DNA of 64,000 nt from Saccharofermentans sp. (lineage in GTDB: Bacteria > Bacillota > Clostridia > Saccharofermentanales > Saccharofermentanaceae). Shown here one piece after another: positions 1 through 8,738 of this stretch. The notes under the pieces are model-generated. The model was not told the origin of the DNA and made no database searches. It was given only the letters and a program-made list of their open reading frames with translations. Position 1 is the first letter of the stretch, and each line of letters opens with the position of its first letter. A program made the translations under genes and the position numbers. The stretch is taken from assembly GCA_024684815.1 (NCBI GenBank), contig JAIKWL010000018.1, positions 29,233 to 93,232 on the forward strand. The letters are read 5' to 3'.

Positions 1-695
1 TCCCTGTCCATCTTATTTTCGCTTAACATCCAGTGTGCATAGGGAATACAAAGGCATTGTATCAGCTGATCTTCAAAGGAAGGCACCCTGACCTGATGAG
101 ACCGGTATTCCGTTACAGCCGAGGAGTTCCAGTAAGACTCCTCTTCGAAAAGTCTCCTGTCGTGTACCCCTTTATGAAGATCGATCATGGTTATGCCACT
201 GATCGTGCGGTCACCAAAATCGCTCTTATCCGCCGATAAGGCAGCATCCCTTATAAGCTCCGCAGCTTTGTCGTAATCTTTTGAATGAACCGTAATATCG
301 TAACTGTTAAGAAAACGCGGTACATCGGGAACAAAAGCGATCCTCATCGCGGCATTGCCCGTAAACATCACTTCTATCCCGTTATCTTTAAGTAATCCTA
401 TCTGCTTATTAAGCCACGGTGTGACTGAAGTGTTCTTCACCTGTTCATATCTGTGTATGCCCCGGATCCTCGCTGTCATATCAGCAGGAAAGAAATCCCA
501 GCCCTTTTGGAATCCGAGGATTCCCAGCATCAGCATATAGATATAATTTCCCGAATCGATATCAAGATCTTTGGTAAGATATTCCGCCGTATCTTTCGAC
601 AGGTCATTGGCAAAAGCTTCAAACAGGGCTGTATCTGTCCCTGTGAACATGGATCTGATAAGATCTGATTCAAGCTCATTTAATCTCGTGGTCAT
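1..695 (-). CDS. nucleotidyltransferase-fold protein, partial (C-terminus outside window)
   Basis: An open frame read on the minus strand starts at ATG 695 and runs off the left edge, so only about 231 N-terminal residues are visible. The start overlaps the end of the upstream gene by 20 nt, so the two are probably translationally coupled. A stretch near residue 100 (LLKDNGIEVMFTGNAAMRIAF, shortened here to its key part GNAAMRIAF) followed by SYDITV resembles the nucleotide-binding strand and metal-ligand region of the NTP_transf_5 (PF14907) family seen next door. Only one Asp remains where the neighbour has an Asp-Ala-Asp pair, so catalysis is doubtful. Family assignment is inference from this weak motif and from the adjacent paralogue. 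Confidence 0.6.
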   Translation of the reverse strand, partial: MTTRLNELESDLIRSMFTGTDTALFEAFANDLSKDTAEYLTKDLDIDSGNYIYMLMLGILGFQKGWDFFPADMTARIRGIHRYEQVKNTSVTPWLNKQIGLLKDNGIEVMFTGNAAMRIAFVPDVPRFLNSYDITVHSKDYDKAAELIRDAALSADKSDFGDRTISGITMIDLHKGVHDRRLFEEESYWNSSAVTEYRSHQVRVPSFEDQLIQCLCIPYAHWMLSENKMDR

Positions 696-1875
696 ACTCT
701 TTGATCATGCTCTCAAGGCCAAGGCGTTCCATCTCGGATCTGTACCCTTCCACCTTGGAATTCGGATCGGCTAAGGACACATCCACAAATCTCTTAACAT
801 GCTTCCTGTCAGTAAATAACCTGTATATGGGTCTCCATATCCAGAAAACGGGAAGAAGGAAAGGAGCTTTATCGAGCACCGGGAAGATCTTTTTCATGCT
901 TCCGAGCGGAAGGAATATCCTTCTTAAGACATATCCTGTCTTCTTACCGAAAGAGATCTTTTTCTCTCCCTCCTGTTCCTTAAACATGTTAAAAGTATAT
1001 TTCCGGTTCTCACTGGTCTCGTCGGAAACAACAAGACTCATGTCCAGCAATCTTTCGGATCCTTCGGAGAGATCTTTTCCTCCGAACCATTCATCCAGAG
1101 CTGAACATACGGCTTCATAAAACTTTTCAAGACGTACTTCTTTAAGGCACTTATCCAGATAAGCTTTATCGATAGAATCCTCATTCCTCAAAATACAGAT
1201 ATCTATAATGTTTCTTATACTGACCGTTCCGCTGATATAGTGCTTTGCCAAATGCATCAAAGAATAGAACAGGTGCTCTGTTATATTCATATCAACACGG
1301 CATCCGGAAGTCCTGTTCTTCATGACATTGTCCCTGAATCCGTTAAAGAAAGATACCATGCCGTATCTGGGATCGGTGATCGACTTATGAAGCTCGACAT
1401 TGAGTTTATCTTTTTTGTCCCAGACAAATTCATGATAAGTCTCTTCTATAAACTCGAATCCGAGTTGTTCCATGACAGGCTTAATAAGGTCATATTGACC
1501 GCGCTCTATATATATGTCCGCGTCACCCATCTGCCTGAATTCAGTCCTGGGATAGAGATACTTGATATAACTCCCTTTAAGCGGAAGATAGACTATATTT
1601 TTGTCTTCAAAACTTTTGAATATCTTATTGATCCAACTGGTCTGGCATCGGTCGGTATTTATCCCGCGCAAAGCTTCAACCTGGAACATGCGCATATACT
1701 CTGCGGGAACTGCGATATTGTTATCCTTGATCGCCTGATATACAACATTCACGATACGCTGACGGTAACAGGCAACATATATATAATTCCAGTCCAGCCC
1801 TTCGTCCGGAACATATTGTTCGGACAAAAGACCTGCTTTTATCAGCTTAAGAATTGCCAGCCTGTTCTTGTTCAT
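676..1875 (-). CDS. nucleotidyltransferase family protein (NTP_transf_5-like)
   Basis: This protein of about 399 residues has an LPLKGSYIKYLYP segment followed by an Asp-x-Asp pair (QMGDADIYI, Asp118 and Asp120 from the chosen start). That arrangement is the Lys-Gly strand plus metal-binding aspartates of NTP_transf_5 (PF14907) nucleotidyltransferases. Members often sit in polysaccharide or peptide-modification loci; the substrate is unknown. The frame is open for 29 more codons upstream (to 1962), but the ATG at 1875 gives the usual N-terminus of this family; neither start has a strong ribosome binding site. It lies about 140 nt downstream of the GH3 gene in the same direction and overlaps the next, truncated paralogue by 20 nt. 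Confidence 0.72.
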   Translation of the reverse strand: MNKNRLAILKLIKAGLLSEQYVPDEGLDWNYIYVACYRQRIVNVVYQAIKDNNIAVPAEYMRMFQVEALRGINTDRCQTSWINKIFKSFEDKNIVYLPLKGSYIKYLYPRTEFRQMGDADIYIERGQYDLIKPVMEQLGFEFIEETYHEFVWDKKDKLNVELHKSITDPRYGMVSFFNGFRDNVMKNRTSGCRVDMNITEHLFYSLMHLAKHYISGTVSIRNIIDICILRNEDSIDKAYLDKCLKEVRLEKFYEAVCSALDEWFGGKDLSEGSERLLDMSLVVSDETSENRKYTFNMFKEQEGEKKISFGKKTGYVLRRIFLPLGSMKKIFPVLDKAPFLLPVFWIWRPIYRLFTDRKHVKRFVDVSLADPNSKVEGYRSEMERLGLESMIKEYDHEIK

Positions 1876-2015
1876 ATTGTTCTCTGCCGTTACCTCATAA
1901 TATGCACCGGGCATGCTGCAGTCTTTAAACAGATGCACGTGCTTCATAAAACCCGCACGCATTATAACATGGCTTAAGCCCTGTTGAGTAATCGGTCATG
2001 CTGTTTTCCGGCAAC

Positions 2016-4316
2016 TTATCCGGCAATATACTCTCTTGCTGCTTTTTTGAAATTCTTCAGACCGTCAGTTTCCTTATACACTTCAAAGAGCTTTTTATAC
2101 GGTGTATATCTCACGGCAGAGATAAATTCCATGATATCCAGGTCTTTTTCTTCACAGTCTCTTTTGAGTGCATCGAAAAGCGCCTTTTCGCCTGCTATCC
2201 TTCCGCATGTCCATGAAGGTCCGCATTTCAGTTCTTCTGAACCGTCATCGATAACAAAGCTTCCTGCAGGGATCAGGTCCTCTGCTCCTTTTATGCTTAA
2301 GAAAAGATCATATCTTCCTTCTTCGATCAGGAACTTATCATATTCCTCATCAAAGTACTTTAGTTCCTCCTGATCAAACCGGATGCTGACTTCCAAAGAT
2401 CTTCCGGCCTTTACCGAAGGCTTGGCAAATCCTGCGAGTGATATATTTGCTCTTGGCATCACGGGCTTTGTCTTCGAGACATATAACTGTACGACAGCTT
2501 TTCCGTCAAACTTACCTGAATTTATAAGATCGAACCTGACGCTTATCTGTCCTGCCCGCTTATTCGCCCTGATATTCTTTATGCTGAATCTTGTGTAGGA
2601 AAGTCCGTATCCGAATGGATAGAGAGGCTTTATCCCCCGCTTTATATAACCCCTGTAACCGGTATATATGCCCTCACCATATATGCATGTATAGCTGTCG
2701 GGATAGCAAAGATAAGCCGGAGTATCCCTGTAAGACACCGGGAATGTGCAGGGAAGCGCACCTGAAGGATTGACCCTTCCCGTAAGAATGTCTGCCATAG
2801 CTTTTCCACCCATCATGCCGGGATAGAATACGCAGAATATCGAATCTGCAATGTTTTCCAAACCTTCCAGTTCAACGGGACCCGGAACATTAAGTATCAG
2901 GCATATCCGTCCTTTGCCCCTCTCTTTGGAGAGTTTTCTTATAAATGACACTGTCTTTCTGTTCATCTTTAAGTCCGGTCTGTCCGAGCCTTCACAGGAT
3001 CCGACATTCTCGATGATCACTGCGGTCGCACCTTTGCGGAATGCTTCATAGTCATTTGTCAGGACATGGTCCGCGCCGAGAATATCCTTAAGCTCTGATG
3101 AAAGGACTGTCGTCCGGTCCGTAAAGACCTGAGCGCTTCCGGTGCCGTAATCTCTGAACCGTTCAGGGAACTTATCAAAAAATACGGCTTTTGAAGTCTT
3201 CTTAAGAGGGAGCGAACCGTTATTCTTAAGCATGACGATCCCTTCTTTTGCCGCCTTATATGCGGCTTTATCCCCGGCCTTTTTATATTTTGCTGAAGTA
3301 AGACCATCAGGAGTCTTTACGTCTTTGAATCTTATGATCAGTTCAAGGACCCTTAAAGCAGCTTCATCAAGATCTTCAATGGATAATCTTCCGTCTTCTG
3401 CTGCCTTTACGATATCGGAAGGATCCCAGGGACCCGGCATAAAGAGATCCTGCCCGCTTGCGGCAGAATCACCTGTCCTGCCCGTGCAGGCGCCCCAATC
3501 GGTTACCGTAACGCCTTTAAAACCCCATTCCCTGCGAAGGACGTCTTTTAACAGCCAGGGATCTGAACAGCACGGGACACCGTTGATCGAAGGATAAGAT
3601 GTCATAAGTGTTGAAGTGACTTTGCTGCACGCTTCAAATGCCGGAAAATATAATTCTCTTAACGCACGCATCCTGATAAGTTCATTTATCAGGCCTCTGT
3701 TTATCTCAAGGTTGTTGCATGCAAAATGCTTAACGTCAGAAGCAACACCGGTGCTCTCGACTCCCCTGCACATCTCGGGCGCAAGTTTCTTAGCAAGGAA
3801 AGGATCTTCCGAGTATGCTTCAAAGAAACGTCCGTTAAGAGGCTCTCTTAACAGGTTCACGTTTGGAGTCCCGAGGAGCACTCCTACCTTATAGACCAGC
3901 GCCTCCATTCCGAGTGCTTTTCCGGTCTCAAAGACAGTTTCCGGATCCCATGAGGATGCAAGAAGGATTCCGGGAGGGTAACATCCGGGAGCTTCATCGA
4001 TCCCGCCGCGGTATTCCGTAAGACGTTCGTCAATAGCATCCCTTAATTCCTTCCCGCGTTTTGTAAGCTTATCCGTGTCATAGAAAAAACGGATCACATT
4101 ATCTCGCTCTGTTGCATTGTAATCTCCCGAAATATCAGTAAACAGGTGACCTAGCAGGTGCTCAAAGTTGATGCCTGTACCGCCGTCCTGCATGTTGAGT
4201 TCGGGAATATAACCTGCAGAGGTATCAAACCCTCCGATCGAAAATGGCGTCGTACCGCAAAGAAGTCTTGCCTTGTCGGCAACAGTCATTTTGTTTAAGA
4301 ATTTAATAAGGTTCAT
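2016..4316 (-). CDS. glycoside hydrolase family 3 beta-glycosidase
   Basis: This 766-residue protein has the GH3 architecture: an N-terminal TIM-barrel domain with the catalytic nucleophile in GVTVTDWGA (Asp273), a preceding conserved DVKHFACNN motif (Lys196, His197) and an NLLREPLNGRFFEAYSEDP-type substrate loop near 154-172. A second alpha/beta domain follows (about 370-560), then a fibronectin-III-like domain (about 600-700, beginning near YPFGYGLSYTRF). No signal peptide is present, so it probably acts in the cytoplasm on imported oligosaccharides as a beta-glucosidase or beta-xylosidase. It starts 22 nt after the macro-domain gene ends, so the two are probably cotranscribed. Exact sugar specificity cannot be read from sequence. 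Confidence 0.93.
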   Translation of the reverse strand: MNLIKFLNKMTVADKARLLCGTTPFSIGGFDTSAGYIPELNMQDGGTGINFEHLLGHLFTDISGDYNATERDNVIRFFYDTDKLTKRGKELRDAIDERLTEYRGGIDEAPGCYPPGILLASSWDPETVFETGKALGMEALVYKVGVLLGTPNVNLLREPLNGRFFEAYSEDPFLAKKLAPEMCRGVESTGVASDVKHFACNNLEINRGLINELIRMRALRELYFPAFEACSKVTSTLMTSYPSINGVPCCSDPWLLKDVLRREWGFKGVTVTDWGACTGRTGDSAASGQDLFMPGPWDPSDIVKAAEDGRLSIEDLDEAALRVLELIIRFKDVKTPDGLTSAKYKKAGDKAAYKAAKEGIVMLKNNGSLPLKKTSKAVFFDKFPERFRDYGTGSAQVFTDRTTVLSSELKDILGADHVLTNDYEAFRKGATAVIIENVGSCEGSDRPDLKMNRKTVSFIRKLSKERGKGRICLILNVPGPVELEGLENIADSIFCVFYPGMMGGKAMADILTGRVNPSGALPCTFPVSYRDTPAYLCYPDSYTCIYGEGIYTGYRGYIKRGIKPLYPFGYGLSYTRFSIKNIRANKRAGQISVRFDLINSGKFDGKAVVQLYVSKTKPVMPRANISLAGFAKPSVKAGRSLEVSIRFDQEELKYFDEEYDKFLIEEGRYDLFLSIKGAEDLIPAGSFVIDDGSEELKCGPSWTCGRIAGEKALFDALKRDCEEKDLDIMEFISAVRYTPYKKLFEVYKETDGLKNFKKAAREYIAG

Positions 4317-4338
4317 AGCTTTATCCGATACAAGGTAA

Positions 4339-4863
4339 TCAGCCTTGTGTAAGTTCAGCTAATATCTTCTCACCTGTGTTCATGATCTTATCATCTAACA
4401 CACAAAAGATGATATCTATCTCATAATCCGTCTCGGAGCTGATAAAATCCCTGCATGCCGAGATTGCTCTTTCCCATGCCTGCTCAAGCGGATATCCGTA
4501 TATGCCTGCGGAAATCAAAGGGAAGCCTATCGAATGAAGGTCATTTTCCTTTGCAAGTTCAAGTGAACTTTGGTAGGCGCTGTAAAGAAGTCCGGCTTCG
4601 TTTTCCCTGCCGCCGTGCCATACAGGTCCGACTGCGTGGATCACATTTTTTGCGGGAAGATTAAAACCCGGCGTTATCACTGCAGAACCGGTGTTGCAGT
4701 GTCCGATCTTCATGCAGGCGGCAGTCATTTTCGCTATTCCGGCGCCCCGGAATATATAGCCGCAAACTCCGCCGCCCATCATGAGAGCTGAATTGGCTGC
4801 ATTAACGACTGCATCAGCAGCAAGTTCGGTGATACTTAACTTGCGGATCTTAATGTCACTCAC
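4339..4863 (-). CDS. macro domain protein (ADP-ribose/O-acetyl-ADP-ribose binding)
   Basis: This is a single-domain macro protein of about 174 residues. It has DAVVNAANSALMMGGG near the N-terminus, the glycine-rich phosphate loop ISAGIYGYP near residue 125, and the overall length of YmdB-type O-acetyl-ADP-ribose deacetylases. GTG at 4863 is preferred over TTG at 4869 because it lies 9 nt from an AAGGAG ribosome binding site. One oddity: the usual GGVDGAIHRAAG loop reads GGVCGYIFRGAG, with Cys for the conserved Asp and Phe for His, so it may bind ADP-ribose without hydrolysing it or use different chemistry. It precedes the GH3 gene by 22 nt. Confidence 0.88.
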   Translation of the reverse strand: MSDIKIRKLSITELAADAVVNAANSALMMGGGVCGYIFRGAGIAKMTAACMKIGHCNTGSAVITPGFNLPAKNVIHAVGPVWHGGRENEAGLLYSAYQSSLELAKENDLHSIGFPLISAGIYGYPLEQAWERAISACRDFISSETDYEIDIIFCVLDDKIMNTGEKILAELTQG

Positions 4864-4911
4864 AGTCAAATGCTCCTTTCAAGGATGCCGCTGATCCCCG
4901 GCGGTCAGATC

Positions 4912-6099
4912 CTATGCCCAGATATATTCGTATTCGATCCAATAACTTATCTCATCATCATCAGAGTAATATGTCTCCCTGATCATATGCCCGTCTTTAT
5001 CGTATTCGAAAGCAGTATGGGATGTTATCTCCCCTTCTTCGCCGTATTCCTTGTGGTCGGTTATTTTCCCGTTAGTATCGTATTCGTTTATCTCACCGGA
5101 TATCATGTTGTCTTCGGCATCGTACCTGATATCCTTTATCACCTGATCTTCCGGATCAGATTCAAACTCCTGTTTGTAAAGGATCTCGCCTTCTTCGGGG
5201 TCGTAATATGTCGCATTCAGTTTAGTACCGCCGGAACTCTTTACGGCCTCTTCCTTGAACGTGATATTTCCGTCAGCATCATAACCTGTGCTGACCGCTC
5301 TTTCTCCTGTGGCACCATAATCGTATTCGATCTTCTTTTCGACTGTTCCGTTATCTCTAAATACAGTCTGTTTTGTCATATTGCCCTGAGCGTCATATTC
5401 ATATTCAGTCCGGCTGCTTATGCTGCCGTCAGCAAGATATTCGACATGCTTGATGAGATTATCCTGATCATCAAACTTGTTCTCATCCCGGCTTACAAGA
5501 TTGCCCTCACCGTCAAAGGCAGTGGTCCTTACAAGATCACCTATGCCCTCGCTTTCATATTCATACCATCCCAGGATATTGCCGTCCTCATCAAAGAACG
5601 TGTCTTTTTCTGTCATTCCGGTCTCATCGAATTCATATTCATCCCAGGCAAAGACTTCATCGTAATTCCTGTAGACAGTCCTTTTCATGATAAGACCGTG
5701 AGAATCATATTCATCCACCGTGCTCGATATCACGTCACCGTCTTCATCATATCCGTATTCTTTGATCCTGCATCCGTAACGGTCATATATATATTCAAAC
5801 CCGGCGGTAACATCTCCGTCATCATCGTATTCAGTCCGTCTCAGGATCAGGCCCTGATCATCATATTCCTCTTCTGCCGTGACATAAAAGGATTCCTCAT
5901 CGTAATACTTCGTTTCTGTCACATGCTTAAGTCTGCTTGTAATTTCCTCTTCTGTCGTGGCTGTCACTTCCCCTTCATTCTTCTCAACGGGCAATGATTC
6001 TCTTGCCGTTGAAGAGATCTTGACAGGCAGCTGACATCCCAATAACTGACAGGATATTCCGAATACTAATACAACTGATAAAACTCCTTTTGCCTTCAT
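4912..6099 (-). CDS. repeat lipoprotein rich in Tyr-Asp/Asp-Gly units
   Basis: This 395-residue protein has a hydrophobic signal segment ending in a lipobox (QLLGC, Cys22), so it is likely an exported lipoprotein. The rest is built from about 15 short imperfect repeats of roughly 20-23 residues with a pattern like YDxDGxIxxxxEYEYDxxG. They resemble RHS/YD-type or toxin-antitoxin 'YwqK-like' beta repeats. The protein is very acidic (many Asp and Glu). Function is not recognised; such repeats usually form extended beta structures for binding. A likely -10 (TATAAT) lies at 6160-6165 on the minus strand. It stands alone, 48 nt upstream of the macro-domain gene. Confidence 0.75.
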   Translation of the reverse strand: MKAKGVLSVVLVFGISCQLLGCQLPVKISSTARESLPVEKNEGEVTATTEEEITSRLKHVTETKYYDEESFYVTAEEEYDDQGLILRRTEYDDDGDVTAGFEYIYDRYGCRIKEYGYDEDGDVISSTVDEYDSHGLIMKRTVYRNYDEVFAWDEYEFDETGMTEKDTFFDEDGNILGWYEYESEGIGDLVRTTAFDGEGNLVSRDENKFDDQDNLIKHVEYLADGSISSRTEYEYDAQGNMTKQTVFRDNGTVEKKIEYDYGATGERAVSTGYDADGNITFKEEAVKSSGGTKLNATYYDPEEGEILYKQEFESDPEDQVIKDIRYDAEDNMISGEINEYDTNGKITDHKEYGEEGEITSHTAFEYDKDGHMIRETYYSDDDEISYWIEYEYIWA

Positions 6100-6114
6100 A
6101 CCTGATAACCCCGC

Positions 6115-6134
6115 TTATGGAACATGTACCATAA
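6115..6134. promoter_or_regulatory. imperfect 20-bp inverted repeat upstream of the repeat lipoprotein
   Basis: TTATGGaACATGTaCCATAA is symmetrical except at two positions and lies between the -10 (TATAAT, minus strand, 6160-6165) and the start of the lipoprotein gene at 6099. It could be an operator or a 5'-UTR hairpin. No regulator can be named. Confidence 0.3.
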
Positions 6135-6190
6135 CAAAAAATGCAACTCGACGCCGCATATTATACCCGATTTTCAGACAATAATCATAT

Positions 6191-6222
6191 AAAAGAGCTG
6201 TCCCGGTAAAGAAACAGCTCCC
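6191..6222 (-). terminator. intrinsic terminator of the fab operon
   Basis: On the minus strand GGGAGCTGTTT and ACAGCTC form a 7-bp stem (6195-6201 pairs with 6214-6220) followed directly by TTTTAT. It lies about 25 nt after the fabZ stop codon, as expected for a rho-independent terminator. Confidence 0.75.
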
Positions 6223-6245
6223 GTAATATCTTTTGTCAAATAAGA

Positions 6246-6680
6246 TTACTGAAGGATGGCAAACTTCAATGTGGCCTGGACAGCAACTTTGCCGTTAACC
6301 GTTGCTGTAGCTTCACCAAGGCCTACAGGACCTTTTACTGCAGTGATCCTTGTCTCAAGTCGTACAGTATCTCCGGGAACAACGGCTGCCTTGAACTTGC
6401 ACTTATCGATTCCCGCAAACACTGCGATCTTGCCCTTGAAATCTTCTCTGGAAAGGATCGCAACAGCGCCTGCCTGTGCAAGAGCTTCAACTGTGATAAC
6501 ACCGGGAACTATCGGCATCTCAGGGAAGTGACCTCTGAAGAAATACTCGTCATAGGTAAAGTTTTTATAAGCGATACAATATTCACCCGGAACGTAATCC
6601 TCAACCTTGTCGATGAGAAGGAAAGGATGTCTGTGGGGAATGATCTTCATGATCTCCGTTGTGGTAAGCGCATTTGCCAT
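6246..6680 (-). CDS. fabZ: 3-hydroxyacyl-ACP dehydratase FabZ
   Basis: This 144-residue hot-dog-fold dehydratase removes water from 3-hydroxyacyl-ACP in fatty acid elongation. It has the HRHPFLLID start motif, the catalytic His51 in RGHFPEMPIVPG and the catalytic Glu65 in VEALAQAGA. Length is normal for FabZ. A GGAGG ribosome binding site precedes the ATG. It is the last gene of the minus-strand fab operon, 13 nt after fabF, and is followed by a terminator. Confidence 0.96.
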   Translation of the reverse strand: MANALTTTEIMKIIPHRHPFLLIDKVEDYVPGEYCIAYKNFTYDEYFFRGHFPEMPIVPGVITVEALAQAGAVAILSREDFKGKIAVFAGIDKCKFKAAVVPGDTVRLETRITAVKGPVGLGEATATVNGKVAVQATLKFAILQ

Positions 6681-6693
6681 TTATGGATCCTCC

Positions 6694-7926
6694 TTATTCT
6701 TCAAACTTCCTGACTATCATTGAAGCATTGTGTCCGCCGAATCCCAGGTTGTTTGTCATAGCATAAACTATATCGCGATTTTTAGGTTCGATAAAGGTGT
6801 AATCGAGATCCATCTCGCCCTCGGTCTCTTTTGAGCCTGCCGTAACATGAACAAAACCGTCCTGAATGGATTTTACGCATGTGATGAGTTCAACACCGCC
6901 GGCACCTCCGAGAACGTGACCTATCATGGACTTCGTCGAGTTGATCGCAATATTCATGATATCTTCCTTGAAAGCATATTTCATTGCCCGTGTCTCGAAA
7001 AGATCGTTGTGATGGGTTGAAGTTCCATGAGCATTTATATAGTCGACGTCAGAAGGCATGATGCCTGCTTCCTTCATCGCAATGATCATTGCTTCTCCTG
7101 CTCCGCTTCCGTCTTCTGCGGGTGATGTGATGTGATACGCATCGCATGTTGCTCCGTATCCGACTATCTCGGCAAGTATCTTAGCGCCCCTTGCCTTAGC
7201 GTGTTCATATTCTTCTATGACAAGCACGCCGGAACCTTCACCGATAACAAATCCGTCCCTGTCCTTATCGAACGGTCTGGAAGCTGTCTCCGGATCCTCG
7301 TTTGTGGATAAAGCGGTTAGAGCCGCAAAACCCTGGACGCCTGTCTTACATACTGCAGCTTCGCATCCACCTGTTATCATGACATCTGCATCGCCGTACT
7401 TAACAGCCTTGAAAGCATCACCTATGGAGTGAAGTCCTGTTGCGCAAGCCGTAACCACACATGTGTTGATACCTTTCATTCCGTACATGATCGCGATATT
7501 GGCCGAAGCCATGTTGGCGATCATCATGGGGATGTACATGGGAGCTATCTTTCCGCTCTTCTCATATCTTACCTGCTCTCTTTCATGAGCCTGCATGGAA
7601 CCGATACCCGAGCTTACGATTACGCCTACTCTGTAAGGATCTTCCTTCTCCATGTCAAGACCGGACTGCTCTATCGCTTCCTTTGCGGCTGCGACAGCGA
7701 AATGAGCGAATGGTTCCATACGCTTCATCGTCTTGAAATCCATATAGTTCTGAGGATCAAAATCCTTTACTTCGCAAGCAAGCTTTACCTTGGAATTGCT
7801 TGCATCGAATTTTGTGATCGGCGCTGTGGCTGCCTTTCCTTTCTTAAGACCTTCCCAAAAAGTCTCAACGCTGTTACCCAGCGGGGTGATCGCACCCATG
7901 CCGGTTACTACGACTCTGTTTGCCAT
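6694..7926 (-). CDS. fabF: beta-ketoacyl-ACP synthase II FabF
   Basis: This 410-residue elongating condensing enzyme carries the complete Cys-His-His triad: Cys161 in VTACATG, His300 in NAHGTSTHHND and His337 in STKSMIGHVLGGAGG. It condenses malonyl-ACP with acyl-ACP. The C-terminal NNLGFGGHNAS motif is intact. It sits between fabG and fabZ in the operon. Compare the fused ketosynthase protein at 15.8-18.1 kb, whose first half keeps this triad and whose second half has lost it. Confidence 0.96.
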   Translation of the reverse strand: MANRVVVTGMGAITPLGNSVETFWEGLKKGKAATAPITKFDASNSKVKLACEVKDFDPQNYMDFKTMKRMEPFAHFAVAAAKEAIEQSGLDMEKEDPYRVGVIVSSGIGSMQAHEREQVRYEKSGKIAPMYIPMMIANMASANIAIMYGMKGINTCVVTACATGLHSIGDAFKAVKYGDADVMITGGCEAAVCKTGVQGFAALTALSTNEDPETASRPFDKDRDGFVIGEGSGVLVIEEYEHAKARGAKILAEIVGYGATCDAYHITSPAEDGSGAGEAMIIAMKEAGIMPSDVDYINAHGTSTHHNDLFETRAMKYAFKEDIMNIAINSTKSMIGHVLGGAGGVELITCVKSIQDGFVHVTAGSKETEGEMDLDYTFIEPKNRDIVYAMTNNLGFGGHNASMIVRKFEE

Positions 7927-7977
7927 TTATTCTGTTTCTCCGTAAATCTTATTTTCGAGATGCAATTAAGCATCAGA

Positions 7978-8724
7978 TCACATGTGCATTCCGCCGTCAA
8001 CGCTCAATACCTGTCCCGTGATGTAAGAAGCATCATCAGAGCAGAGGAAGTTGACTGCATTGGCGATATCTTCGGGCTGACCGTAACGCTTGAGAGGGAT
8101 CATTTCAAAGATCGCCTCCTTCTGCTTGTCTGAGAGGACAGCTGTCATGGGTGTCTCAACATATCCGGGAGCGATTGCATTGAATGTGATGTTCCTTGAA
8201 GCGAACTCTCTTGCGCATGACTTGGTAATACCGATGATTCCGGCCTTTGAAGCGGAATAGTTGACCTGGCCTGCCTGGCCCTCGATGCCGACGATAGAGG
8301 AAATGCTTACGACTCTTCCCTCTCTCTTCTTCATCATGATCGGTGCTGTATGCTTGATGAAGTTGAATGTACCCTTGAGGTTAACTGCGATAACTGAATC
8401 GAAATTCTCCTCTGTCATCTTGATGAGCAGTCCGTCTCTTGTGATACCTGCGTTATTTACGAGGATGTAGATCCCTCCGAAGTCCTCGTTGATCTGAGCT
8501 ACTGTCTCGCCGACTTTCTCAAAATCTGCAACGTTGCACTGATAAGCCTTGGCATCAACGCCCAGAGCTTTTACTTCTTCTTCAGCTTCCCTGCTGTTTT
8601 CCAAAGGGCAGGCATCAACGATAGCGATGTTATATCCGCTCTTTGCAAGCCTGATGGCGATAGCCTTGCCGATACCTCTTGAAGCGCCTGTAACTATAGC
8701 AGTCTTTCCTGTATTTTCTGACAT
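7978..8724 (-). CDS. fabG: 3-oxoacyl-ACP reductase FabG
   Basis: This 248-residue short-chain dehydrogenase reduces 3-ketoacyl-ACP with NADPH. It shows the cofactor loop TGASRGIG (12-19), NNAG (90-93) and the catalytic Ser142/143, Tyr156 and Lys160 in YSASK. The C-terminal ITGQVLSVDGGM motif is typical. An AGGAGG ribosome binding site precedes its ATG. It follows fabD by 14 nt. A second FabG paralogue lies at 15.0-15.8 kb in a different operon. Confidence 0.95.
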   Translation of the reverse strand: MSENTGKTAIVTGASRGIGKAIAIRLAKSGYNIAIVDACPLENSREAEEEVKALGVDAKAYQCNVADFEKVGETVAQINEDFGGIYILVNNAGITRDGLLIKMTEENFDSVIAVNLKGTFNFIKHTAPIMMKKREGRVVSISSIVGIEGQAGQVNYSASKAGIIGITKSCAREFASRNITFNAIAPGYVETPMTAVLSDKQKEAIFEMIPLKRYGQPEDIANAVNFLCSDDASYITGQVLSVDGGMHM

Positions 8725-8738
8725 TTTCCTACCTCCTG

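Noticed and set aside
4870-5997. 375-codon open frame on the plus strand
   Set aside because: It lies exactly antisense to the repeat lipoprotein, has no ribosome binding site, and its hydrophobic residues come from reading the complement of Asp/Tyr codons. It is a shadow.
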